Notes under the pieces: model-generated | Told to the model about the DNA's origin: nothing | What the model saw: the letters and a program-made list of their open reading frames with translations, nothing else | Database searches by the model: none | Assembly: GCA_028870615.1 (NCBI GenBank) | Contig: JAGWPH010000087.1 | Coordinates: forward strand, 1 to 5,101 | Direction: 5' to 3' | Source: Betaproteobacteria bacterium | GTDB taxonomy: Bacteria > Pseudomonadota > Gammaproteobacteria > Burkholderiales > Ferrovaceae | DNA: 5,101 bases | Shown: one piece after another, positions 1 through 5,101 of the stretch | Numbering within the stretch: the first letter of the stretch is position 1 | How the letters are laid out: the number at the start of each line of letters is the position of its first letter | Translations under genes and position numbers: made by a program

Positions 1-474
1 GAAGTCCGTAATCAGCGCTTCCAAAGCCATGCCGAAATAATAGCCTGCCCCGGACACGACAAGTGCCCAGAGAATGGCACCCACAATGTTCAGCAGGGCG
101 AACCGCACAAATGGCACACGACTTGTGCCCATGATCACTGGTCCCACGATGCGCAGGCCATAAAGAAACCGGATGACGAGTATCAGCGCAATGTGATGAC
201 GTTCAAGCAAACGGTGCACCCGAGGCGCCCGTTGCACCAGTGCCGGGAAATGGCTGATCATATATGCGCCTTTCCAGCGGCCCAGCAAAAATGCGATCTG
301 GTCCCCCAACGTCCCTCCCAGGACGCCGACCATGAAAACTGTGGGCCAGTCGAGCAACCCTCTTTGTGCGGCGTATCCCGCTGTAAGCAGGATCGTCTCC
401 CCTTCAAACAGGGTACCGACAAATACGGCCAGGTAGCCATAGGTTGCAACGAAGGTGCTGATCGTTTCCGACAT
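1..474 (-). CDS. DedA/VTT family membrane protein, C-terminus cut by window edge
   Basis: The reverse strand reads from ATG at 474-472 through base 1 without a stop, giving 158 residues; DedA proteins are usually about 200 residues, so the C-terminus lies outside. Visible family hallmarks are an acidic EGE near residues 24-26 after a first hydrophobic stretch, a Gly-rich segment ending in GD (57-58), GRWKG (65-69), and the conserved block from R102 to G148 with RFLYGLR (102-108), a Pro/Gly-rich turn, N129 and W136 in a membrane helix, and GYYFG (144-148). E24/E26, D58, R102 and R108 plausibly correspond to the acidic and arginine residues known to be essential in Escherichia coli YqjA/YghB. 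Family knowledge: DedA/VTT proteins sit in the inner membrane and act in phospholipid or undecaprenyl-phosphate translocation and proton-dependent membrane homeostasis; the substrate here cannot be told. The start lies 2 bases after the upstream EEP gene's stop, with only a weak Shine-Dalgarno, which suggests translational coupling. Confidence 0.93.
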   Translation of the reverse strand, partial: MSETISTFVATYGYLAVFVGTLFEGETILLTAGYAAQRGLLDWPTVFMVGVLGGTLGDQIAFLLGRWKGAYMISHFPALVQRAPRVHRLLERHHIALILVIRFLYGLRIVGPVIMGTSRVPFVRFALLNIVGAILWALVVSGAGYYFGMALEALITDF

Positions 475-476
475 GA

Positions 477-1244
477 TCAATGACCTGGAGAATCGATTTC
501 GAGCACCAATGCTGCGTGATCGGAATAAGCCTGGGGCACAACCGTCAATCGGGACAAGGCAGCAACCTTACGCGTGCAAAAACAGAGATCAAGAACCAAC
601 TCGCGCTTATGGAAAGTAAAGGTGGGCACATCTTCCCTGTTAAGCAAGACAATACCGGACCGGTCCAGCAGCGGAGACAGTTCTGCCAATCCGGACAATA
701 TGTTGAAGTCCCCAAGAAATATGGCTTCTCCGGGAACATGATGCATCAGTTCTCGAACCTCGAGCAACTGTGCACGTCGCACGGATTTGGTGAGCGCCAG
801 ATGCGAAAAAAACAAACTCAGGTTTGCCTCAAGTTCAATTTTGTAGATCAGGCGTTTTGTTCCGCGGTGAAAATAAATTCTTTCGTAGGAGAAATCCTGC
901 TTGGCCATAAACCCGTTGCTTTTGCCCTTTGTGACAAAAAAGGAACGCAGACGACTTGTCGGCCCATATTTGTTTTCGATATCAAAATAGCGGTACTTCG
1001 CGTTCACCAGCGACAGCAGCTGATTATATCCGGCCGAAGTAACCGACCCTTTGTCAATTTCCACAAAACAGCAAATGTCGGGGTCCTCTCGAGCGATGAG
1101 TGCGCTCAACTGTCCCAATGCATGTTTTTGCACGGCCGGGGCACAGTAGAAGTGGCGGTGCATATAGCGGACATGATGCGAAAACTGTCCGCTGATGCCA
1201 CGAGCGTAACCCAGATTGCTCATCAGGACTTTGTAGGGTGGCAT
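477..1244 (-). CDS. Endonuclease/exonuclease/phosphatase (EEP) fold hydrolase
   Basis: The product is 255 residues from ATG at 1244-1242 and has no signal peptide, so it is probably cytosolic. The EEP metal-dependent hydrolase motifs appear in order: N10 in SNLGYARG, E62 in VEID (metal ligand), H148 in FFSHLAL, D179 and N181 in FLGDFN, D219 in LVLDL, and D242-H243 in the terminal SDH. These match the catalytic set of the DNase I/APE1/phosphatase superfamily, so the enzyme is predicted active on a phosphodiester or phosphomonoester. Whether the substrate is DNA, RNA, an inositol phosphate or a lipid headgroup cannot be read from sequence. The start is uncertain: an in-frame TTG at 1259-1257 would add five residues and overlap the protease stop by 4 bases, but it has its GGA only 3 bases away. 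ATG 1244 has a GAG about 10 bases upstream and begins just before the fold. The stop is 2 bases before the dedA start. Placement between a membrane protease and DedA suggests a membrane- or lipid-related role, which is inference. Confidence 0.9.
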   Translation of the reverse strand: MPPYKVLMSNLGYARGISGQFSHHVRYMHRHFYCAPAVQKHALGQLSALIAREDPDICCFVEIDKGSVTSAGYNQLLSLVNAKYRYFDIENKYGPTSRLRSFFVTKGKSNGFMAKQDFSYERIYFHRGTKRLIYKIELEANLSLFFSHLALTKSVRRAQLLEVRELMHHVPGEAIFLGDFNILSGLAELSPLLDRSGIVLLNREDVPTFTFHKRELVLDLCFCTRKVAALSRLTVVPQAYSDHAALVLEIDSPGH

Positions 1245-1255
1245 GGGCCGCAAAC

Positions 1256-1975
1256 TCAACGTTCCATTGCAATGTGCTGCAGCTGGGCTTTTGCCGCATT
1301 ATCAAGAAACCAGCCGATGAAGGCGATCCATAGTCCACCGCCAAGATTTCCAGAAAGGATTTGCCAGACACCGATCGAAATGAACAGAAAAGCAAATCCT
1401 CTGCCGACGTTTGCAGCAATGATGGTGGCGCGTTTCATATCACCACTGATGGCCCAGACCACGGCACGAAGCACGCGTCCGCCATCGAGCGGATATCCGG
1501 GAACCAGGTTAAACAGCGCCAGGGTCAAGTTGATGTAGGCCAGATACTTGAACAGGCCGAATAATGGTTGCACCGTAAAAAATACCGGTTGCAGCACATA
1601 GAAAATGACAGCCAGGGCAAAACTTACCAGTGGCCCTGCAATCGCAATGAGAAACTCTGCCATGGCGCTGGGGGACTCCCCGCCGATTTCGGCAATGCCG
1701 CCAAAGATATGGAGCGTGATACTGCGTACCCGAATTTGATAATACAGCGCCATCACAGAATGTCCCAATTCGTGCAACAGCACGCTGGCAAAAAACAGGA
1801 GTGCCGTCAGGGCACCCATGAACCAGTACAATGCAGCGGGCCAATTCTGGAATTCGTCTGGATAATAACTGTGCGCCAGCATCCAGGTAAGCAATGCAAA
1901 GATCAAAAACCAGGAAGGATCCAGACCCACTGGAATGCCTAGAATTCTACCTAACGGAATACGCTGCCTGGCCAT
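1256..1975 (-). CDS. Site-2 protease family (M50) intramembrane zinc metalloprotease, CBS-less
   Basis: This is a polytopic membrane protein of 239 residues. The zinc-binding HELGH is at 68-72 (H68, E69, H72) inside the second hydrophobic segment. A Gly-Gly turn (FGG, about 91-93) follows, then NLVPGYPLDGGRV (about 156-168), which carries the third zinc ligand D164. Hydrophobic stretches lie near 20-36, 49-76, 105-128, 142-158, 183-208 and 210-224. The N-terminal RIPLGRILGIPVGLDPSW is typical of the SpoIVFB/Rip3-like group. Such proteases cut transmembrane segments of substrates, often anti-sigma factors; the substrate here is unknown. Many close relatives continue after the last helix into a pair of CBS domains (about 370-390 residues), whereas this one stops at IAMER just after the membrane part. 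ATG 1975 is preferred over TTG 1981 because GAGG at 1985-1982 stands 6 bases upstream of it. It lies 25 bases after yheS and directly before the EEP gene. Confidence 0.93.
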   Translation of the reverse strand: MARQRIPLGRILGIPVGLDPSWFLIFALLTWMLAHSYYPDEFQNWPAALYWFMGALTALLFFASVLLHELGHSVMALYYQIRVRSITLHIFGGIAEIGGESPSAMAEFLIAIAGPLVSFALAVIFYVLQPVFFTVQPLFGLFKYLAYINLTLALFNLVPGYPLDGGRVLRAVVWAISGDMKRATIIAANVGRGFAFLFISIGVWQILSGNLGGGLWIAFIGWFLDNAAKAQLQHIAMER

Positions 1976-1981
1976 ATCCAA

Positions 1982-1985
1982 CCTC
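1982..1985 (-). promoter_or_regulatory. Shine-Dalgarno of the M50 protease gene
   Basis: GAGG on the minus strand (within CTGAGG) lies 6 bases before ATG 1975. It decides the start in favour of this ATG over the in-frame TTG at 1981, which would leave no room for a ribosome binding site. It lies in the 25-base gap after yheS. Confidence 0.6.
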
Positions 1986-2000
1986 AGTTTTTAAAATCGT

Positions 2001-3884
2001 TCAAGGGTTCACGCTTCGCGCTGCCGCTTCGATCTTCTCGCTCAGCATAAACCAACGCTCTTCAAGCAGACTCAGATCGTTTTTAATTTTTTTCAGGCGT
2101 TTGCCAGTCCGGGCAATTTCCGCGGCAACGATGGTGTTTGCCAGGACGGTTTGCAAGTGGCCCTGTTCGTTGCTCAACGCCTGTATTTCGCGATCTATTG
2201 TTTCCAACTCCTTGCGCAGCAGTTTGGTGGCATTAGGTTGACGCTGGCGTTTTGCCTCATCCAGCAGGTAGCGCTGGTAGTCATCAAGATCACCATCAAA
2301 CGGCGTCACACCACCGTGTGACACCATCCAGAATTCGTCGCAGACTGCGCGCAGCAAAGCGCGGTCGTGACTAACCAGCATCACCGTGCCTTCGAACTCG
2401 TTCAGTGCCACAGACAAGGCTTCACGCGTGGCCAGGTCCAAATGGTTGGTAGGCTCATCAAGCAACAACAGGTTGGGACGTTGCCAGACGATCATGCATA
2501 GCACCAGGCGTGCCTTTTCGCCGCCGCTCATGGTCCCGACTGCCTGCTTGATCACGTCACCACCAAAATTGAACATGCCAAGGAAGCTGCGCAAGTCTTG
2601 CTCGCGGGTGCTCTGACCGCTGATTCTCCCTGCGGCTGCCACCGTTTTAGCGAGGCGGATCATGTGCTCCAGTGGGGTATCCGCCGGGATCAACACATCC
2701 ATTTCCTGTTGCGCAAAGTATCCGATGTTCAGGCCTTTGCCTTCAGTCATCTCGCCGCTGATGGGCGCCAATACGCGTGCCACGGTTTTGACCACCGTGG
2801 ATTTGCCCTGACCGTTGGCTCCCAGGATACCGATGCGCTGCCCTGCCAGCACGGACTTGCTGACATTCTGCACAATCACGGTAGGTAGCGTGCCCGTGGA
2901 TGCTTCGACCGGTGGAGGGTAACCAAAGGAGACGTTGTGCATCGACAGCATGGGGTTGGGTAGATTAGCCGGTTCCCTGAATTCGAAAGTGAAGTCGGCT
3001 TCAGCGAGCAGCGGAGCAATCTTTTCCATGCGATCCAGCGCCTTGACCCGACTCTGGGCCTGTTTGGCCTTGCTGGCCTTGGCTTTGAAGCGGGCAATAA
3101 ATTTTTGCAGGTGGGCAATTTTTTCCTGCTGTTTGGCAAATGCGCTCTGCTGCAACGCCATCTGCTCGGCGCGCAGATCCTCAAAGGTGCTGTAATTCCC
3201 ACCGTAACGCGCCAGTTTGGCGTTTGCAATGTGTACGGTGACTTGAGTCACAGCGTCAAGAAATTCGCGGTCATGGCTAATCACCAGCATCGTCCCAGTG
3301 TAGCGTTTGAGCCAGGCCTCCAGCCAAACCAGGGCATCGAGATCCAGGTGGTTGGTGGGTTCATCCAGCAATAGCAGATCGGAGGGGCAGATCAGGGCTC
3401 GCGCCAACTGGAGGCGCATACGCCAGCCACCAGAAAAGCCGTTGACGGGATTGTTGAGTTCGCCGACCTTGAAACCCAAACCGAGGATCAAGGCTTGTGC
3501 TCGTGCCTCGACGTCGTGCGCTCCAGCATCGTACAGTTTCATATAGGCATGGGCCATGCGGTTACCGTCGCCGCTGCGTTCTGCCGCTTCGACCTCGGTT
3601 TGCGCAGCGCGCAGTACGACATCACCCTCTACTACAAATCGGGTTGCACTCTGCCCGGTCTCCGGCATTTCCTGAACTACTTGCGCCATATGCCATTGCG
3701 CGGGAATGGAACAATCGCCCCCATCTTCATGCAGTGTGCCGTTGAGCAGCGCAAACAGTGTGGATTTACCCGCACCGTTGCGTCCTACCAGACCCACCTT
3801 TTCACCGGGTTTGATCGTTACAGAGGCGTTGTCGAGTAAAATTTTGGCGCCACGACGCAACACGACATTTTTAAGGGTAATCAT
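2001..3884 (-). CDS. yheS: ABC-F family ATP-binding protein, YheS type
   Basis: The product is 627 residues with two ABC ATPase domains and no membrane segments, the layout of ABC-F proteins that bind the ribosomal E site and affect translation. Domain 1 has Walker A at 34-41 (GRNGAGKS), signature SGGWRMRL at 151-158, Walker B plus catalytic E175 in LLLLDEPTNHLDL, and switch H204. A basic helical linker follows (about 235-295, with KAKASKAKQAQSR-type sequence), the P-site tRNA interaction motif region of the family. Domain 2 has Walker A at 355-362 (GANGQGKS), signature MSGGEKARL (452-460), Walker B with E477, and H506. A charged coiled coil covers about 545-620. Opening residues and linker resemble Escherichia coli YheS more than EttA or Uup, from recalled sequence. 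A modest insert (about 323-335, Pro/Thr-rich) lies near the start of domain 2. No Shine-Dalgarno is evident before ATG 3884. It heads the four-gene run; the downstream protease begins 25 bases on. Confidence 0.95.
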   Translation of the reverse strand: MITLKNVVLRRGAKILLDNASVTIKPGEKVGLVGRNGAGKSTLFALLNGTLHEDGGDCSIPAQWHMAQVVQEMPETGQSATRFVVEGDVVLRAAQTEVEAAERSGDGNRMAHAYMKLYDAGAHDVEARAQALILGLGFKVGELNNPVNGFSGGWRMRLQLARALICPSDLLLLDEPTNHLDLDALVWLEAWLKRYTGTMLVISHDREFLDAVTQVTVHIANAKLARYGGNYSTFEDLRAEQMALQQSAFAKQQEKIAHLQKFIARFKAKASKAKQAQSRVKALDRMEKIAPLLAEADFTFEFREPANLPNPMLSMHNVSFGYPPPVEASTGTLPTVIVQNVSKSVLAGQRIGILGANGQGKSTVVKTVARVLAPISGEMTEGKGLNIGYFAQQEMDVLIPADTPLEHMIRLAKTVAAAGRISGQSTREQDLRSFLGMFNFGGDVIKQAVGTMSGGEKARLVLCMIVWQRPNLLLLDEPTNHLDLATREALSVALNEFEGTVMLVSHDRALLRAVCDEFWMVSHGGVTPFDGDLDDYQRYLLDEAKRQRQPNATKLLRKELETIDREIQALSNEQGHLQTVLANTIVAAEIARTGKRLKKIKNDLSLLEERWFMLSEKIEAAARSVNP

Positions 3885-4029
3885 CTAAACCAACAGATTC
3901 GAGAAATTCATTTAACGATCGGGCGTGAGCAGCAGAAGGAAAGATCTGGTGGTGCAATCGCAGCATGTATCAAACCTTTCAAACTCAACACCTGCGGGCG
4001 TGTGAGGATTGACGAGGAAATGCGTTCTA
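3885..4029. other. Intergenic gap between antitoxin and yheS
   Basis: These 145 bases separate the antitoxin stop from the yheS start. I see no ORF, no RNA gene and no hairpin followed by a T tract. TTGAGT/TTGAAA and TTAAAT stretches occur on the minus strand (near 3970-3990 and 3910-3916), but none pair with the proper spacing. The promoter of yheS therefore cannot be placed; it may lie here in a non-consensus form, or transcription may read through from the toxin-antitoxin module. Confidence 0.5.
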
Positions 4030-4317
4030 TCATGCCACCTTCAAAACAAGTTTCTTGCCACAGGCTTTGGCGTATCTGCGCACCGTGGCAATCGACGGCG
4101 AATGCTTCCCTGTGGCCAGCGCACGCTCCAGCCTGGCCACCGCAGGGGCTTGAGTACCCATGCGCGCGGCCACATCCGCCTGCGTCAAACCAGCCTCGTG
4201 CCGCGCCTTGAGCAAGGTGTCGAGCAATAATGCTTCTTCACGCTCAATGCGTGCCACTTCTACCTTCACGCCAGGGCGCTTCAGCAATACATTGACGACT
4301 TCATCATGCGTTTTCAT
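4030..4317 (-). CDS. XRE/Cro-C1 helix-turn-helix antitoxin (HigA-like) of a RelE-type TA module
   Basis: The 95-residue protein has a charged helical N-terminus (1-40) and a helix-turn-helix at about 44-64 (LTQADVAARMG, then AVARLE), followed by SPSIATVRRYAKACGKKLVLKV, the typical tail of single-domain XRE antitoxins paired with Gp49/RelE-like toxins. Known role of the family: it binds and neutralises the toxin and represses its own operon as a dimer. The start is ATG 4317, supported by a strong AAGGAG at 4330-4325 with 7 bases of spacing. The gene overlaps the restored end of the upstream toxin frame by 14 bases, the usual toxin-first arrangement of this subfamily. The frame is intact and all expected elements are present, in contrast to the toxin. 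The palindrome at 4644-4663 is its likely operator. No downstream partner is seen before yheS. Confidence 0.88.
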   Translation of the reverse strand: MKTHDEVVNVLLKRPGVKVEVARIEREEALLLDTLLKARHEAGLTQADVAARMGTQAPAVARLERALATGKHSPSIATVRRYAKACGKKLVLKVA

Positions 4318-4636
4318 GTTTGATCTCCTTCATCCGGCCTTGGGCCATTTCCAACTCGCGTTTGGGTGGCGGCCAGTTTTCTTGATGAAGCTGTGCGGCA
4401 TCGCGATCCGTTTGCCTACCAAGGTACAGTAAAACACCCGGGCAATGCCTTCCGACCCCTTGAGCCTCAACTCGAACAACCCGGTACCTACCGACTTGGT
4501 ATGCGGCTCACCCCAGATTAGGCCCGATCGCCAGCATCCGACGAGTCAGCACAATGTAGCGGGCAGCCAAGGCGTCAGGCAATGCAAGAATCTCATCTTG
4601 CACTGCCTTGCTGTAGTAACTGATTTCGTAACCCAC
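4304..4636 (-). pseudogene. RelE/HigB-like (Gp49 family) toxin, broken by two frameshifts
   Basis: The minus strand carries a split but recognisable toxin of about 110 codons, the usual family length. From GTG 4636 the first frame reads GYEISYYSKAVQDEILALP and continues to GPNLG, then hits TGA at 4510-4508 after 42 residues. One frame over, the protein resumes at once with EPHTKSVGTGLFELRLKG, then EGIARVFYCTLVGKRIAMPHSFIKK to about 4375. After KKT the first frame fits best again, with PPPKRELEMAQGRMKEIKHENA ending at TGA 4306-4304. The pattern is one extra base in the GGGG run (plus-strand C4511-4514), then one missing base near 4370-4375, leaving net length unchanged. Family members cleave mRNA on the ribosome and are held in check by the XRE partner encoded next. 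As written, no full toxin can be made without recoding. Alternatives are sequencing error or decay. No Shine-Dalgarno precedes the GTG. Confidence 0.82.
4325..4330 (-). promoter_or_regulatory. Shine-Dalgarno of the antitoxin gene
   Basis: AAGGAG on the minus strand lies 7 bases before ATG 4317, inside the 3' end of the toxin frame. It would let the antitoxin be translated independently of and more strongly than the toxin, which has no visible ribosome binding site. Confidence 0.8.
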
Positions 4637-4642
4637 TTTGCG

Positions 4643-4671
4643 ATAATAACAAATATGTTATTAATTTGCAA
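4643..4671 (-). promoter_or_regulatory. Sigma70-type promoter of the toxin-antitoxin module, extended -10
   Basis: Read on the minus strand, TTGCAA (4671-4666, 4 of 6 to the -35 consensus) is separated by 17 bases from TATTAT (4648-4643, 5 of 6 to the -10 consensus). A TG one base upstream of the -10 makes it an extended -10. Start of transcription would be expected about 6-7 bases past the -10, at about 4637-4635. That coincides with the GTG proposed as the toxin start. Confidence 0.55.
4644..4663. promoter_or_regulatory. Perfect palindrome, probable operator for the XRE antitoxin
   Basis: TAATAACA, a 4-base AATA spacer and TGTTATTA form a perfect inverted repeat with 8-base arms. It covers the spacer and nearly all of the -10 of the module's promoter. 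This size and position fit an autoregulatory site bound by a dimeric XRE antitoxin, alone or with toxin. Binding by this protein is inferred from position only. Confidence 0.6.
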
Positions 4672-4991
4672 TCATTTCAGAAATCCCGCATACGGTACTG
4701 GCGAGCGAGTCTATGAACGTGCGCACCAGTGGGCTGGTAAGGAACAACGAGGCCTTTTGGGGTTCGTCCCACCTTCAATGTAGAAATAAAATATTGGGCA
4801 CATGACCAGACTTTTTTATAGTGGCATAAGTTCATCACCAGAGCAGGAAAGGGTCGAACGATAGCAGAAATAGGGAAAACCACCTGTCCCCATAATGAAC
4901 GTGGCACACGCAGAATGGGCCGGAACCCCGCGTGGCATGGAGGAACCGCAGAAATGGAAGGACCGGCTGGGAACAGTCGGCCTTTGAATAT
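4672..4991. other. Gene-free stretch between tRNA-Lys and the TA promoter
   Basis: About 320 bases with no recognisable protein or RNA gene. A 76-codon frame on the minus strand (4907-4677) gives a product with no motif I know, no Shine-Dalgarno and mixed composition, so it is not called. The stretch holds a hairpin just past the tRNA (4960-4982), a run TTTTTTATAG at about 4813-4822, and on the minus strand a GGGGACAGG-type string near 4882-4891. That string recalls motifs seen beside IS200-like/RAYT elements in other proteobacteria, but no transposase remnant is visible. It may be degraded accessory DNA downstream of the tRNA. Confidence 0.4.
4960..4982 (-). terminator. Possible terminator hairpin after tRNA-Lys
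   Basis: On the minus strand CCGACTG, loop TTCC and CAGCCGG pair with one A-C mismatch, extended by two outer pairs (one G-U). It starts 9 bases after the tRNA 3' end and is followed by TTCCATTTC, a pyrimidine-rich but broken T tract. It could stop transcription or mark a processing site; the weak tail keeps confidence low. Confidence 0.35.
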
Positions 4992-5067
4992 TGGTGGGCC
5001 GTGAAGGATTCGAACCTTCGACCAACGGATTAAGAGTCCGCTGCTCTACCAGCTGAGCTAACGACCC
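4992..5067 (-). tRNA. tRNA-Lys (anticodon CUU)
   Basis: A 76-base cloverleaf including an encoded CCA (plus-strand TGG at 4992-4994). The acceptor arms GGGTCGT and ACGGCCC pair with one G-U. The D arm has AGCTCAGCTGGTAGAGC, the anticodon arm pairs CGGAC-type bases around loop CTCTTAA with anticodon CTT at 5034-5032, and the T arm has GTTCGAATCC. It is close to Escherichia coli tRNA-Lys throughout but with CUU, which reads AAG, in place of UUU. No fault is seen in any arm. The CCA encoded in the gene fits a proteobacterium. Its 3' end points toward the toxin-antitoxin module; no promoter is visible in the 34 bases upstream, so it may be co-transcribed with something beyond the window. Confidence 0.97.
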
Positions 5068-5079
5068 GCATAGCTGCGC

Positions 5080-5099
5080 CCGACAAAAACTCCTGTCGG
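5080..5099. repeat. Short inverted repeat upstream of tRNA-Lys
   Basis: CCGACA and TGTCGG are perfect 6-base arms around an 8-base loop containing AAAAC. It lies 12 bases upstream of the tRNA 5' end on the minus strand. It might be a processing hairpin in a tRNA cluster or the end of an upstream gene's terminator. No T tract follows within the window on either strand. Confidence 0.4.
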
Positions 5100-5101
5100 A
5101 A

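Noticed and set aside
477..1538. Long plus-strand open frame (352 codons) across the EEP and protease genes
   Set aside because: It is antisense to two genes with clear catalytic motifs, has no Shine-Dalgarno and its translation matches no family pattern.
3979..4004. Possible terminator hairpin (ACAC...GTGT) after the antitoxin
   Set aside because: Only four base pairs form, and no T tract follows.
4000..4016. GTGTGAGGATTGACGAGG as a partial copy of the tRNA-Lys 3' end (att site)
   Set aside because: Similarity to GTGAAGGATTCGAAC is short and gapped, within chance expectation.
4445..4783. Plus-strand frame of 112 codons opposite the toxin
   Set aside because: It is antisense to the recognisable toxin and its promoter, with low-information composition and no motif.
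4677..4907. Minus-strand frame of 76 codons between tRNA-Lys and the TA module
   Set aside because: It ends over the -35 region of the TA promoter, has no ribosome binding site and no recognisable motif.
4816..5025. Minus-strand frame of 69 codons starting inside the tRNA
   Set aside because: It begins within tRNA-Lys; the first part is the T arm and acceptor read as protein.
1..5101. CRISPR array or tandem repeats
   Set aside because: No regularly spaced direct repeats are visible anywhere in the window.

Overview
The window looks like chromosome of a Gram-negative proteobacterium, most likely a betaproteobacterium. The ABC-F protein is close to the proteobacterial YheS type, the tRNA encodes its own CCA, and base composition is moderate. 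The taxonomic guess rests on recalled family resemblance only. All recognisable genes lie on the minus strand, so transcription runs from high to low coordinates.

In transcription order: (1) A tRNA-Lys(CUU) gene sits at 4992-5067, with a small inverted repeat upstream and a weak hairpin just past its 3' end. (2) About 355 bases without a recognisable gene follow (4637-4991). They end in a well-formed sigma70-type promoter with an extended -10, overlaid by an 8-bp-arm palindrome. (3) A type II toxin-antitoxin module of the RelE/HigB (Gp49-like) toxin plus XRE antitoxin kind comes next. The toxin frame (4304-4636) is broken by two apparently compensating single-base shifts. The antitoxin (4030-4317) is intact and overlaps the restored toxin end by 14 bases. 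(4) A 145-base gap separates it from (5) a compact four-gene run: yheS (ABC-F ribosome-associated ATPase, 3884-2001), a membrane site-2-type metalloprotease without CBS domains (1975-1256), an endonuclease/exonuclease/phosphatase (EEP) fold protein (about 1244-477), and a DedA/VTT membrane protein (474 to beyond base 1).

Spacing in the four-gene run is 25 bases, 11 bases (or a 4-base overlap) and 2 bases. This is strongly operon-like, with probable translational coupling at the EEP/DedA junction. The combination of a translation-factor ATPase, an intramembrane protease, an EEP enzyme and a DedA-type lipid transporter is not a textbook pathway. A link through membrane or lipid homeostasis is possible for the last three but remains inference.

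The window does not show a clearly new system. The items most worth a second look are the decayed (or mis-sequenced) toxin beside an intact antitoxin, the operator/promoter arrangement that would predict a leaderless toxin mRNA, the CBS-less site-2 protease, and the conserved-looking yheS-S2P-EEP-dedA run.
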